The translations under genes were made by a program, and so were the position numbers. From Hevea brasiliensis (taxonomy: Eukaryota > Streptophyta > Magnoliopsida > Malpighiales > Euphorbiaceae): a stretch of DNA of 64,000 nt. Shown here in pieces: positions 11,221-23,139 of the stretch. The notes under the pieces are model-generated. The model was not told the origin of the DNA. It saw only the letters and a program-made list of their open reading frames with translations, and made no database searches. Position 1 is the first letter of the stretch. Each line of letters starts with the position of its first letter. Where the stretch lies: positions 96,605,378 through 96,669,377 of the forward strand of contig NC_079498.1 in NCBI RefSeq assembly GCF_030052815.1, in the 5' to 3' direction.

Positions 11221-12826
11221 ATGTTTAAGAACCAGCTTCAAGAACTTGCGCAAAGAAGCTGTTTCAACCTCCCTTCTTATACTTGCATTAGAGAAGGACC
11301 TGATCATGCACCAAGATTCAAAGCTTCTGTGAACTTCAATGGTGAGATCTTTGAAAGTCCAAGTTACTGCACCACATTGAGACAGGCAGAGCATGCAGCT
11401 GCTGAAGTAGCCTTCAATGTTCTTTCTTCCAGGGGTCCTTCAAGGTCTTTAACTGCAAGGGTTCTTGTAAGTTTCTTTGGCTGAATTTTGATATGTTTTA
11501 GATAGTTTTCCTCTCTAATTGAAGTGATTAAAGCATACGCATTTGTCTTCAATGTGATGACTATAGTTTGTTCTCTCTTTATGGAAATCTAATCAAGGAT
11601 GAGACTGGAATTTACAAAAACCTTCTTCAAGAAACTGCACATAGAGCTGGGCTTAACCTCCCTGTATATACTACTGTAAGGTCAGGTCCTGGTCATGTCC
11701 CAACTTTTACTTGTACTGTGGAGCTTGCTGGCATGAAATTCACAGGAGAGTCAGCAAAAACAAAGAAACAAGCAGAGAAGAATGCTGCAATAGCAGCTTG
11801 GTCTGCTTTGAAAAGAAGTAAAATTTTCTTTCCCATTTTTGGACTTCCGATCATATTCAAGTACTTGGTATATTCTGCATGATTAATGTACATCTTTGTG
11901 CAGTGCCTAACCTGGAATTCTTGGCAAACAAAGAATTAGAGAGTCGTGAGGAACAAGATCAAGCAGTTCTGGCAAGGGTCCTCTCAAACTTTAGATCCAA
12001 AGATGAATACAAACAAAGGAAGAGGGATCATGGCCAAGCAAGAAGAAGAATGGTGAGGGGTTGCAGAGACATTAATAACTCTGCATCATCTTCCGCCTCC
12101 ACCACCAATAACTCTCTGCAGCTTCAACATTGGAAGCTCTTGGATCTGTTATTGGATTCTGCATTAGACAGTTCAATAGAAAAGCAAAGATCCTTTGTGT
12201 CTCTCCTTCCTCCACCCCCACCTAGAACAACTTCAAAGATTTTGCCACCAACCTCACACGGAGATGATCCAGCTCTCTACCAATCAATCAGAGGCATCCA
12301 TCAAACACAAGTTAAGGGCAAACAAGAAGTGAAAATGCAAGAGATTCCAGTTCCAGTGGAAGAGCATCAAAAGGATGAGGAAGAATGGCTGGGTGCTATC
12401 AAAAAACCCATTGAAAAGGACAGTACAGGTTTTATGTACAGGCCATTTCCACGGTCCAATCCTGGTAAACTTGGTGCAACCCAGCAGAAATCAAGCCACA
12501 TTAGTACTAAAAGAATGTTTGGGTCTCCAATTGCATCAACATCCTCAAGAATCCACATAGCTAATCCTCTCTACACAGGAGTGTCTCACGCTCACAGGAT
12601 TGCCCCGGCAGTTCATATTAGGTCAGTGATTCCAGTTTGTGCAGCACCACCACCAGTAGTCAGACCTCAGTCAGCATCAGTTTTTAGTACTGGTTCATCA
12701 CCATCTACTAGTTCAAAGTCCAAGCAGACAGGAGGAGCACCAGCAGCAGAGCTAGCAGTGGTCAACAAGACACAGTCACAACCAACTCAACTCAGTTCTG
12801 CGTTTAACAAGAAGCTACAGTTATGA
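11221..12826 (+). CDS. Double-stranded-RNA-binding protein, DRB3/DRB5-like (three coding exons)
   Basis: Exons 11221-11466, 11598-11817 and 11904-12826 give 462 codons; intron 2 splits an ATG codon (A|TG). The start MFKNQLQELAQ matches the MYKNQLQELAQ start of DRB2/3/5, so the upstream in-frame ATG at 11194 is not preferred. Two dsRNA-binding domains lie at about residues 1-70 and 86-155. The second carries the basic KKQAEKNAA helix that grips the RNA backbone; the first has RQAEHAAA at this place. The long tail contains a basic stretch (KRDHGQARRRM), a proline run (LPPPPPRTTSKILPP) and, near residues 389-406, APAVHIRSVIPVCAAPPP, a signature of this subgroup. The family works in small-RNA pathways and antiviral RNA defence with Dicer-like proteins. 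The tail is longer than in the Arabidopsis DRB3 I remember. No break is seen. DRB3 versus DRB5 cannot be separated. Confidence 0.93.
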
Positions 12827-13040
12827 AAGAAAAAGAAAATTGAGACAAATCTTATTATTTCTAGCCAGTTTTCACTTGATGGGTTCTCACCTAATTAGTG
12901 CTTTTCATTTTTGGCCTCTCAAGAAAAAAATCATGGTTTTGTCTCATGGCTTTCTGATTAAATTTTTTTGCACTACAACATCCTTGCATTAGATGTTATA
13001 AATTTTACACCTTCCACCTTCACCTCTGCATTTACTGCAC

Positions 13041-13042
<2 letters not shown>
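12827..13042 (+). other. 3' flank of the DRB gene
   Basis: This T-rich sequence with AAGAAAAAAATC and AATTTTTTTGC words probably contains the polyadenylation site. There is no open frame of interest. Confidence 0.4.

Positions 13043-13077
<35 letters not shown>
13043..13077. repeat. (GA)n tract downstream of the DRB gene
   Basis: About 17 GA repeats are followed by a purine-rich stretch to about 13180. With the tract at 10757-10799 it brackets the DRB gene. The overlapping open frames on both strands are caused by the repeat and are not genes. Confidence 0.85.
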
Positions 13078-13078
<1 letters not shown>

Positions 13079-14475
13079 ATTAAATGGGATCTGGGAGAGT
13101 GGGTTGCAGGAGATAAGGAGAGAGATAGAGGGAGAGGCAGTTTGGGGTAGCAATGAAGGCAGTCTGAGAGAAAAGGAACAGACAATCGCAGCGATAAAAG
13201 CAAGCAATTAATTTACCCTCTCTAGTATCAGACCAAAATTTATTAGTCTCATCTCTCTCCATTAATGACCTCTTCTTTTCTTTTCTCTTCTCATTTTTTT
13301 ACTATTATATTTCCGGAGTTCTGTCCCGCTTTTAATTTCTTGACTGTGAAACCATGTTCATTGGTAACAGAGAAATACAATGCTAGCTTTTAATTTTTCA
13401 AATATTTTGAACCAAAAGGAGCCGTTAAGCTTGGGGTTACGTTTGCATATTCCATGCAACAAAAGAAGGGTAAATAAAAATTGGCAACAAAACCTTTCTA
13501 AGCTGTGTGGGATACTTGTGAAAGGGACTGAAGCTCATGGGCATGGGGCCAATGGAATTGCTAGGGTTAAAGAATTAGGAACAAGAAGTTAAAGAACACA
13601 CAATGTAAGGTGGAGGTGGAGCCGTACCAGATCAGAATCATTTAATCAGGCGATGGAAATTAGCCATTTAGCTACGTCAGTGCAGGTGCAGCACATGCGA
13701 TTTGATTTTTTATGGTTTTTGAGTTTCCTACAAGCAAAACCTTCTTCTATGGCTAAAAGCCTTAACTATTGTCTTATCCTTTCATTTTCTGGGAAATTTA
13801 ACATCTGCAGATTAAAAAGATAAATGATAATTGTATTATGTTTGAAACAGGCATCAAATTCTGCTTTAAAATTATCAATTTCAATGAAAAAAAAAATTAT
13901 AAGATCAATCAAGTTAACAACTTGGGCAGGTGAGCCCACAAGCAAAAATGTGTTTGTCCTGGAAGTGAGCCCACATTGAAGCTTTTTAACTTTTAATTAA
14001 AGTGATCTTGAATTGATGGAAATGACATCAAAATATTGTGGATCATCTGTTGTGGATTTACTGAAAAATGAATCAAATCCAGCGAGGAAGTTTTGGATAG
14101 AACGAATTGATCATTGTTGTTTGTTTAAGGATTTGACGCCAGAAGTGGGCTAAATCACCGTGTGAAATTTGCGGGTTCTTTCTCGCGCAACATAATTCGA
14201 CTACGGAAAATTCTAATAGCAATGAGAGTGGCTGTTATGATCGTAGCAAAAGAACAAATTAACCTTATAATTTTTTAATAATTAAAATATTCTTTAATCT
14301 CGATTTTCTCTAATTTGGTCAATTAGATAAATTGCATCAAATTTCAAGAATTTGATTTCAATTAATTGTCAAAATTAAAAGACATTAAAGAAAAAGTTGA
14401 ATTATAGTTTAGATTTTTGGTGTCATTAAGCCCAATAAATAAGGGTTAATTATTGTACTTGTTCAATTTAAAATA

Positions 14476-14520
<45 letters not shown>

Positions 14521-14990
14521 TTAAATTTTAAATTTAATTTTAGTATAATATTAATTATAAATGCATGGACAATAATATGAGAAATTATTAATTATTTAAT
14601 AATAATGAAATAAATTAAAATCGCAGTGCAAATCTTTATATTCGTAGCTTTTTTCGGCAATAAAATATTAACTAATATACTATAATTCGCCATATAAACA
14701 AAATTAATATTAATATGTAAAGAATATTTATATGATGAAAATAATTTATATGATTGCAGAAAATATTTTAATTCTAATATATTTAAGACTTTTGTTATAA
14801 TATTAATAATTTTTTAATATAAATTATCAATACATAATTACAATCAAATAGAATCGAATTATGAAAATATTATAATTATAGATGTTTAATAAATATATAA
14901 ATGTAATTATTTTTAATTCGTTTATAAAATTTTTCCATTAGTTATATTCTAAAACACATGCGCATATTACATTTTTATAAATTTTAAAAC

Positions 14991-15057
<67 letters not shown>

Positions 15058-17274
15058 TTTATGACATGAATAACAACATTTTTGTTGACAATACGATCTT
15101 GTGGCATTAATAATAATAAAAAAAGTAATTATTTATTTATTTTTTATTTTAATATATAATTTAGTATTTATTTTTATAAAATTTTATATTTCAAAATCAT
15201 ACTATAAAATTTTGATAATGATAAAGTTCTTAGTTAATTATATTAAATATAATTAAAATTTTTTATTAAAATTTCAAATAATCAAATTTCTATTAAAATT
15301 AAAATTAATTTTTATTTCTAGAATGATTGTCCATTATTTTTTTTTCTAAATATTCCTTCATAAAAATGTAATAATATAATATTTTTACAATATAATTGCA
15401 TTTAAAAAAGAAAATATATTATTAGAAAATAATTTGTTCATAATAATTATAATAATAAATATGCTCAAAAATAAAATATTAAACATTAGGTAATATTGAA
15501 GAAATAATAATATTAATAATAATAATAATAATTCCAGTAATTTCTTAATTTATGATTTGTATTTTATTATTCTATCTTTTTTTTTGGAGGTCTTCAGATT
15601 ATTCTTCTAAAATTGAACTTCTTATACTTATCGGCAATTGCAAATATTCATTATTTAATTTTCTTATACAATATTTTTTATATTTTTAAAACAACATTTA
15701 TGTTTTTTTATATAAATAATTGAAAAGTTATACTTAATAGTATATCTCTTTATTGTAGTCATTTGATCTTCAAACTTTATATCTTTTACAGAAATATTTA
15801 TTTTTTAAAGTATAGGATATAATTATGCACACAACAAAAAATATTTGAAAAATAATTTGCTATTATAAACATAACGAATTTAAAAAAAAAACATAATATG
15901 TAATTAAAAAATAATTATGTAAATTTAAAAAATATAAAACAATTAAATTATTGATGTAAGCAAGTAAAAAAGTAAGAGATTTTAATAAGTCATATGCTTA
16001 ATATTTAAGAGAAATGAAAAATGAATTTATTTTCTAATATTAGTAAGTAAATTATTTAATAGTAACTGATATAAATACTATTTAATTTTGAATTTTAAAT
16101 TTTAATAAATGATTTATATTATATTTTAAATTAGTTCATGTATACCAATCAAAGGAAAAAAATAAAAATGTTACAACTTTAAAAGAAGTAAAATGAATAA
16201 AAAGAAAAAGAAAATGAAGATTTAAATTATAAAATTAAAGAGGATAAATTAAATTTTAAAGTAATGAATATTTAATATTTAGAAAAATAATGAAATTTTA
16301 ATTTTTTTAATTTTGGATATTTTTAAATACTAATATTATTTAACTCAATAAAATATAATTTTCATTAATTAGTTAAAAAAAGTAGCCTTTAATTTTGTCT
16401 GTTATATTTTTCGTTGTAATTAATAATTTAAAATAAAATTGCAAAGTAAAATAAAAATATAAATAAAAAGTAATTATAAAATAAAATAGACTAATTTAAA
16501 TATAAAAATAAATTGAATTTATAAATAGAATTTTAATTGTTTTAGAATTACTAATCAATTCAAAATAAAAATTATTAATATTTTTAATTATTTATAATAA
16601 ATTTTTATTATTAAAATTCTAATTGTAAATAAATTTTACTTTTTTAATAATTTACCTTACTTTATTACAAAAGTCGATATTTTTTAAACATGAAATACAC
16701 GTTTTTTAATATGAAATTATGATTTTAATTAATTATTTCTTTATAAAATTTTATTTAAATTGCGATAACAAATTTAATTAATTTTAAATTTATGTAAATT
16801 TTAAAATTAATTTAAATAATAAAAGATAATATATTTATAAATAACATAAAAAAAATTAAAGATATTTTTATCTTTCAAAAGTTTGCCATCTTATTCATAT
16901 ATTTATATATACTAGTATTATTTTGCATGTTGTCTGTGCATCTTGTACGTAGCTATAGAATATGATTTTATATAATTAATATAAAAAATAATTTTATAAT
17001 TTGTAAATTTAGTTAATTTGTAGTAATCATATTTTACATATAAATTTAAATTTTAGAGTAGCTTTATATCTATAAATATTTTAAATAATTATAAAATAAT
17101 ATCGTATTTTTTTAAGAATATCAAAACATAACTAAGAAAAAATAAGAAATTTAAATTTAAATAAATACTAATTTTTCATTATTATTCTATTAACTTAAAC
17201 TAAGAATATATGAACTTCACCATCATGAGTTATATTAATTTGAAGTAATTATGAATTCTATAGGGAAGTCTATC
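13078..17274. other. Long AT-rich intergenic region with microsatellites
   Basis: No gene is recognisable. Up to about 14250 composition is normal; a 70-codon open frame at 13380-13592 has no family features. Beyond that it is strongly AT-rich, with (TA)n at 14477-14515 and (AAT)n at 14991-15055, and the many short frames are meaningless. No terminal repeats or coding relics could be recognised by eye between 15060 and 17270. Confidence 0.7.
14991..15055. repeat. (AAT)n microsatellite
   Basis: About 21 uninterrupted AAT/ATA units. A shorter AAT-rich cluster recurs near 15505-15530. Confidence 0.95.
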
Positions 17275-17287
17275 AAAGCGAAAATAC

Positions 17288-18413
17288 CTCAACATGTTCT
17301 GTGAGAATTAAATTAGCATCAAAAGATGACTTTTTGGTTCTAATATCTTCCCAATGGCCATTAAATGAATATGCCTTGCAATAGAATACAACATTTCAAT
17401 TATGAGATTAAACTAAACTCACATAACATCTACGAGAAAAGAAAAATTATAAGCAAAATAAGATCATTTAGAAGAGTAATGTTTTAATGTTGAAAGATCA
17501 ATCTCAATCTCACCCAAACATTGTGGTCCATAATAGATGGAATAAATTCAGAATCAAAGTCATTGCATAACAGATAACTCCATCTAAGAAGCTTTAGTAG
17601 GACCTCAGTTCTAAACGCGTAAACACCAATTGATGCAATGTAAAGGAATCGTAAAGCATCTTGCTTAGATAACACAGAATAATGGTATTAATTTGTTGTA
17701 TAGAATAGTGATATCAAATTTAGATTGAAGAGACTCCGGTGTCTATTGCCTCTCTGATTGATCTTGATATACCTTCTTTGATTTAATGTCTATTTTTCTT
17801 TTCTTTCTTTAAACAAATTACTGCAACGAAAAAAAAAATTACTAACTTCAATAGTAGGTAGAGATGATATGATCTAAAGTTAAGTCGAATGAGTAAAATG
17901 GGTGAGAATTTTCATAAATTATCATTGCTTCAACTCTCTTTGATTTCTCAATAAACTGGACAATGCACGTCTTGTGTTGTCAATCTTTATTAGTGCATCT
18001 GATGCATAGCTACAAAACAAATCATTTTGATAAATTTTATAAAGGTTAACATAAAAGTATATTAGACTACTTGTCCCTAAAAAATAAGTAAATTAGACTA
18101 TTTGTCATTCATGGGTACAAATGAAACAATAATATCTGCATTTCAATCAATATGCTTCTATAATTGTAGTAGACATTGATAAGCACATAAGTCATATTTT
18201 AAGAAATCAAACATATAATGAAAAACACCATTAGTTTAACAATCCATTGAATTAAATATTGGCCATGCTCTACATTCTTGTTCTTTGCATTTGCATAAAA
18301 TGTATGAAAGCCAATTAGTTCCATTCATACCAATAAATTCAAGCCTTCAAAAGTGTCAAAAGTCTTAACCCTCACCTCACCCAATTGAATTGCCGCACGA
18401 TATAATATGTTCC
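17288..18413 (-). pseudogene. ADP-glucose pyrophosphorylase large-subunit gene relic (six exon-like blocks)
   Basis: Reading the minus strand from 18413 down, six blocks follow the order of the plant enzyme that makes ADP-glucose for starch: VRQFNWV (18376-18413), AKNKNVE (about 18255-18297), HID*NADI..VPM (18104-18157), ASDALIKID (about 17923-18009), IASIGVYAFRTEVLLKLLRW then LCNDFDSEFIP..DHNV (17514 to about 17665), and AYSFNGHWEDI..FDANLILTE (17288-17374). Several blocks keep plausible acceptors (..TTATAG, ..TTTGTAG) and donors (GTGAGG, GTGAGA, GTATTT), so the copy came from genomic DNA, not from processed mRNA. Damage includes a TGA in block 3, a frameshift in block 4, short insertions or losses in blocks 1-2, and Gly-to-Asp or Arg changes in conserved motifs. 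The N-terminal part and C-terminal beta-helix part are not found nearby. It cannot make an enzyme. Confidence 0.85.
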
Positions 18414-18666
18414 TTGGTGTTTTTTACTTGTAATAATATACAACACTATAAGTTATAATCCTAATCCAACAAATATTCTTGAGGTCTATTATATATTACA
18501 ATTCTATATAGAAGAGTTTCCACCAAAGGACAAGTTTTATACATAAACGTTTTCTTGTTCATATAAGTAGCAATAAATTTTTTTAATTCTTGTTCATAAA
18601 ATGTATTGTATTATTCATAATATTAAAAAATCTTAATTAGTACTATAAAAATGAAATTAAGCTAAA

Positions 18667-18755
<89 letters not shown>

Positions 18756-20090
18756 TATATATTCAATCCCATTAGAAATCTAATATTTTTCCTTTATCCT
18801 TGTTCTTTTCCAATCCCTTCAAATTAAATCCCTCTTACAGTTTGTGTTTTCTATTTTTCACTTATTAATTTCTTATTTTAATTAATTACCTTTTATAAAA
18901 TTTTATATTTAATTAAAATTATAGTATAAGTAAGACAAAAAATTTTAAATTTATATGAACTCTAAAATTAAAAATTTTAAATTTATTCAAACATTAAAAT
19001 TATTTTTAATAATAAAATATAATTGTAATTAATTTGAAAATTTGGGGGCATTTTTAGCAAAGCAAATGTTCCCCCTTCCCAGATTTATATATAATATAAA
19101 TATAGATTATAAATAGATAGATAAATAGATTATATTATATATAAATAAATTCTTTTTATATTTCATAATTGGTATTGAGGCATTGTATGGGGACGTAGAG
19201 TCTTCTTTGAGAGGGATGAGAAATTTAGAAAGGTATTGTATTTCAATATTCAAATATTTCATTAAAATGTTTTTATTTCAATTTTCTTTTACAAGTAATT
19301 AAACATATATTAGTAATTGAATAGTACTCTTAACTGTTATTTTAGATATTATACTTAAAAAATTCAATCTCATTACTCATTATAGTTAAATGAATCAAAC
19401 AAAAAAACTTCATGAAAAATTTCAAATCATTTATTGTTTTATTACATTTTATTCACCAAATAAATATAAATGATAAAACATTAACTTGTTATATAGTTTG
19501 TGATCCGTGGCCCTGACTAACGTTAGAATGTGTATTGGCATATCATCTTTATCATACTTAAACTTAATGTTAGACTCGGATGCTCAATTTTAACAACATA
19601 AACATAAAGTGTAAATTATAGGGTGCACCTGGTGTAAGTAGTGCACACATTATAAAAAAAAAAAAGAATAACTGTTCTTTAAATTTAGGAGTTTGAAACT
19701 CACTACTTTGTGAGTGAGGGTGCACATACACCGAGAGCATTCAATAATTTGCCAACTCATTGATTTCAGCCATAAATTGGATAATGTAACTAAAGAAAAA
19801 CATAAGTCTAACATATGATTCAAATACATGGGTCTAACTCATATTCATACATTTACCCCATACAAAATAACCTAAGATCTCCACCATATTTATTTTACTT
19901 GTCACTCATATAATCACAAGTTTATAATCATGAACTACATACATAAACCATAGTCTAAGCGTACCTTACAATTACAAAAAAAAATTGCCCCAAAACTTTA
20001 TTGAATTGAGAGTAGAACCAAAGAACTAAGCAATAAAGATGCACATCCAATGCACTTTCATTTACTTTTCAATTCTCATTTTTCTACTTT
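18414..20090. other. AT-rich spacer between the pyrophosphorylase relic and repeat copy A
   Basis: It holds a long (TA)n tract (18671-18764) and unremarkable AT-rich sequence. Near 19620-19730 a short stretch has GGGTGCACCT and GGTGCACATACACC words as a partial inverted repeat, perhaps a small MITE, but no duplication was found. I see no coding sequence. Confidence 0.6.
18671..18764. repeat. (TA)n microsatellite
   Basis: A nearly uninterrupted TA run of about 90 bp, with one AGA interruption near its right end. Confidence 0.95.
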
Positions 20091-20748
20091 GAAGAATTGT
20101 AATGATGAAACAAAATTTTTGTTTCTTATAACTTTTCATCGTTAAGAGCTAAACCTTTTGACAATTCTCTTTATATATATGCTTATACAAAGAGATATGA
20201 CTCTTAGTATGAATACAATTTTTTGTATAGATATAACTCTTTGTAGTTCCATAGGTTCATTGCTTCTTTTAAATATATATATATTTTTTGACAAAATAGA
20301 AAATCATAGATCCGAGTTAACCCACATAGTTGATCCAATCCATTTTTTCAATGGGGTGAATAAAACTCACTCCATTACAAAGCATTAACCACATGCAATG
20401 GGAAGCTCAATTTCCCTTGAACACGACACACATAATAACATGTAACTAAGAATTCATTAGGCATGCAATATAACATACGAAGGAAGTTTCACTCAATCTT
20501 CCAACCCATAAATCATGATAAAATAATATAACTGAAGAGTTCAGCTCAACCCCAATCCATATGTGATATAATAAACTGGACAATATAGAATTGCCCAAAA
20601 TCTTATCTAGAGCTCTTTCTTTTCTCTCTATTTACTCCTCTGGTCTAACCTAGGGCTTATTCCTTTCTCCTCTTTGCTTCTAACCTCCTGTTCCCCTTAA
20701 GGGCAAGGGAGGCCTCCTCCTCCTACTTCACCTGAAAGTGAGTCTTGC
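20091..20748 (+). mobile_element. Dispersed repeat, copy A, left part
   Basis: It is closely similar along its length to 41470-42180: the opening GAATTGTAA.GATGAAACAA, the middle AAAGCATTAACCACATGCAA and the end CTCCTCCTCCTACTTCACCT all recur in the same order. Copy A is interrupted at 20748 by the Athila element and resumes at 36878, where it reads CCCTCTTGCCTTTGGGTTGG just as copy B does without interruption at 42184. The repeat has no clear reading frame. The class is unknown. Confidence 0.8.
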
Positions 20749-22248
20749 TGATGCATGTATTTTATATCATCATTTATGTATAATTTTTGCACATAATTTA
20801 CCCTTGTTCATAGCTATTACTATAGATATTAACATATATTTAGTCAATTTTGCCTTTTTACACTTCTTAGTTTAATTTTTGGAATTTATTTATTTTGTAG
20901 GTTAAATTTGGAGAATTTTGGTGTCTTTTGATAAGAACAGCCATTTGGAAAAAATTATAATTGAATTGCAAAATTTTGAAGTTGAGTTAAAGAAACCGAA
21001 AGTTGCATAACCTATGACACAGCTTGTGTCACAGGTTGTGTCATTGTCAGATATGAAGTTTTTCTCGGGCAGAAGGTTACACAACTTGCGACATAAGGCG
21101 CAACACAATCGATTCAGCTTGTGTCATTTTAATGAAAATGGCTGATGTGGCACTTTCGTCCCTCTGATTTAATACATCATTTTCTCCAGAATCTTCTGCC
21201 TTTTTACCCATTCTAGGGCAGACCTCTGAACCATATAAAAACTTCTTTTTCTCTTTCTTTCCATGAGAGAAGAAAAACAAGGAGATTTTGCAAGTGAGAG
21301 AGAGAGAGGAAGAGAAGCACATGAAATCGTTTTGCAGCAGCAGCAGAGGACATTTTTTGAACACTCCAGCAGCAGATTCTTCATCATTTTACTTGGTTTT
21401 TCTGTTCCTTGGCTTAGATTTTCATTATTTATTCATTTCTATACTTGGTTTCACTTGAAACCATGATTTGTGAGTAGATCTTTGAGATTCTAGAGATGAG
21501 TTTGTAAATATTGCTTTGTATTGTGGTTTTTGAACTGATTTAGTCATTTAAGTGAGATTTGCTGCATTTTGATTTATTGTTTGTGAGCTTGTTGCCTTGC
21601 TTGATGAATGGGCCCTCATTAAGTTAAGTTTTAATCCTTGACAGATGGACTGAAAAGTGAATGTTTGGGATAGATAATTTTGCATTAAACTTAGTTTTTT
21701 TGGTGTTAGAGATAAGCTAAGAGCATTAAGGGGACTTTCAAAAATCAATTAGAGCTTTAATTGGGTTTTTATCAAGTTTGAAATACCGTGAAAACAGGGT
21801 TTGATTTGATGAATGCCAACTTTGAAATGCTTGAAAAAGCTTTCAAAGAACTAAGAATTGATTTCCCTCAAAATTGCAATTCTCATGTGTTTGGCTAAAT
21901 TGGGATAAACCACATGCAAACAATATTGAAAACCTTATCTCTAAAATTACTTTAATTTTTATTGAATTTAGATTTAATTCGTCCCAATTTCATAATTAGC
22001 AATTTCAATTTAAATTTTGGTAATCTAGTTTAATTAATTTAGTTAATTATTTGATTTAGCTTAAATTCCTCAAATACCAATTTTAAATTTTAAATTTCAT
22101 TTTTTTTATATCTTTAAATTTTACCATTCTAATTAGCTTATCCTTTTATTTTCAATTTAAGCACAATTTCCTGTGGGAATGATATTATTTTTAAAACTAT
22201 ACTACTGTGACCTGTGCACTTGCGAAAGCTATTTCACAGCTAATATCA
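20749..22248 (+). repeat. 5' LTR of the Athila-type element
   Basis: Starts TGATGCATGTATTTTATATC and ends CAGCTAATATCA. It matches 35365-36872 along its whole length with scattered substitutions and small indels. It contains the recurring words GTGTCACAGGTTGTGTCA and ACAACTTGCGACA near 21010-21110, a TATAAAAAC box near 21233, and a long AT-rich end. Short open frames within it are not genes. Confidence 0.92.
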
Positions 22249-22255
22249 AGTTTTT

Positions 22256-22273
22256 TGGCGCCGTTACCGGGGA
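22256..22273 (+). other. Primer-binding site, tRNA-Asp type
   Basis: TGGCGCCGTTACCGGGGA lies seven bases after the 5' LTR. It is complementary to the 3' end of plant tRNA-Asp except for one base (A where the usual sequence has G). tRNA-Asp priming is characteristic of Athila/Tat-lineage elements. Confidence 0.85.
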
Positions 22274-22533
22274 ATCGTTTGTTTTTAAGTTGGATTTTAA
22301 TTGTTTTAAACTAATTAGAAATTTTCTTTTCTTTTATTTTCACTGTTGTTCCTTGTATTTTTCAAGTACTTTTCTTGTTTATAGCACGATCGAAAAGTAT
22401 AAGTGATACTCAATTGTTGCTCAATCCTGAAATTGAAAAATTCTATTGAGCCAACAAAAAGGAATCTAAGAGGAGAAGGGAAGCAGAAAAAGAAGAACAA
22501 TAAGGGCTTGACCAAGAGGAGAAAATTAAAAAT

Positions 22534-23139
22534 ATGGAGAATCAAAATAGAGCTATTGGTGGAGATAATGGAGAAAATGAGCAAAATAGGCAGAATAAAG
22601 TTGTTAATCAAAATGATCCTCTGAGAAGATCCATGTTAGATTATGCTTTTCCTAGTTGTGCAGATGTGAGAGATAACAGACCTATCATTGGAGCTAATCA
22701 ATTTGAGTTAAAGACTGGTCTCATTTAAATGGTTCAGAATTCATAATTTGGAGGTAGCTCACTTGAAATCCTCATTCTCATTTGAAGAAATTTTTGATGA
22801 TATGTGGTACACAAAGGTAGCCTGGAGTTTCAAATGAAGTGATTCGGCTCACCTTATTTCCATTCTCTCTTCGGGATTCAGCATTAGAGTGGTATGACTC
22901 ACTTCCACAAGCTACTACAGCTACTATTGGGAGCAGCTATCTCAAGCTTTTCTATCTCAGTTTTTCCCACCTAGGAAGACCACTCATTTGAGGAATTTGA
23001 TGGTAGCTTTTAAGCCAAGGGATGATGAAACTTTGCATGAATCTTGGATGAGATTTAAGGAGCTTGAAAGGTAATGTCCTCATCATGAAATACCCAAATG
23101 GATGATTGTTCAGAATTTCTATACCAGAGTTACTCCATC
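22534..23139 (+). pseudogene. Athila gag, N-terminal part (broken)
   Basis: It opens at ATG 22534 (MENQNRAIGGDNGEN..) and reaches ANQFELKTGLI before a stop at 22726-22728. The family-typical capsid motifs then follow in shifting frames: a 'LFPFSLRDSALEWYDSL'-like segment near 22855-22905 and 'FKELER.CPHHEIPKWMIVQ' near 23055-23110. At least three stops or frameshifts occur. At 23139 the frame is cut by the nested element and continues at 29338. Confidence 0.8.

Noticed and set aside
13020..13200. Possible miR156- or miR530-like precursor around the GA tract and TGCATTTACTGCACC
   Set aside because: No 20-21 nt match to the mature sequences I remember and no convincing hairpin arm; resemblance comes from the GA repeat.
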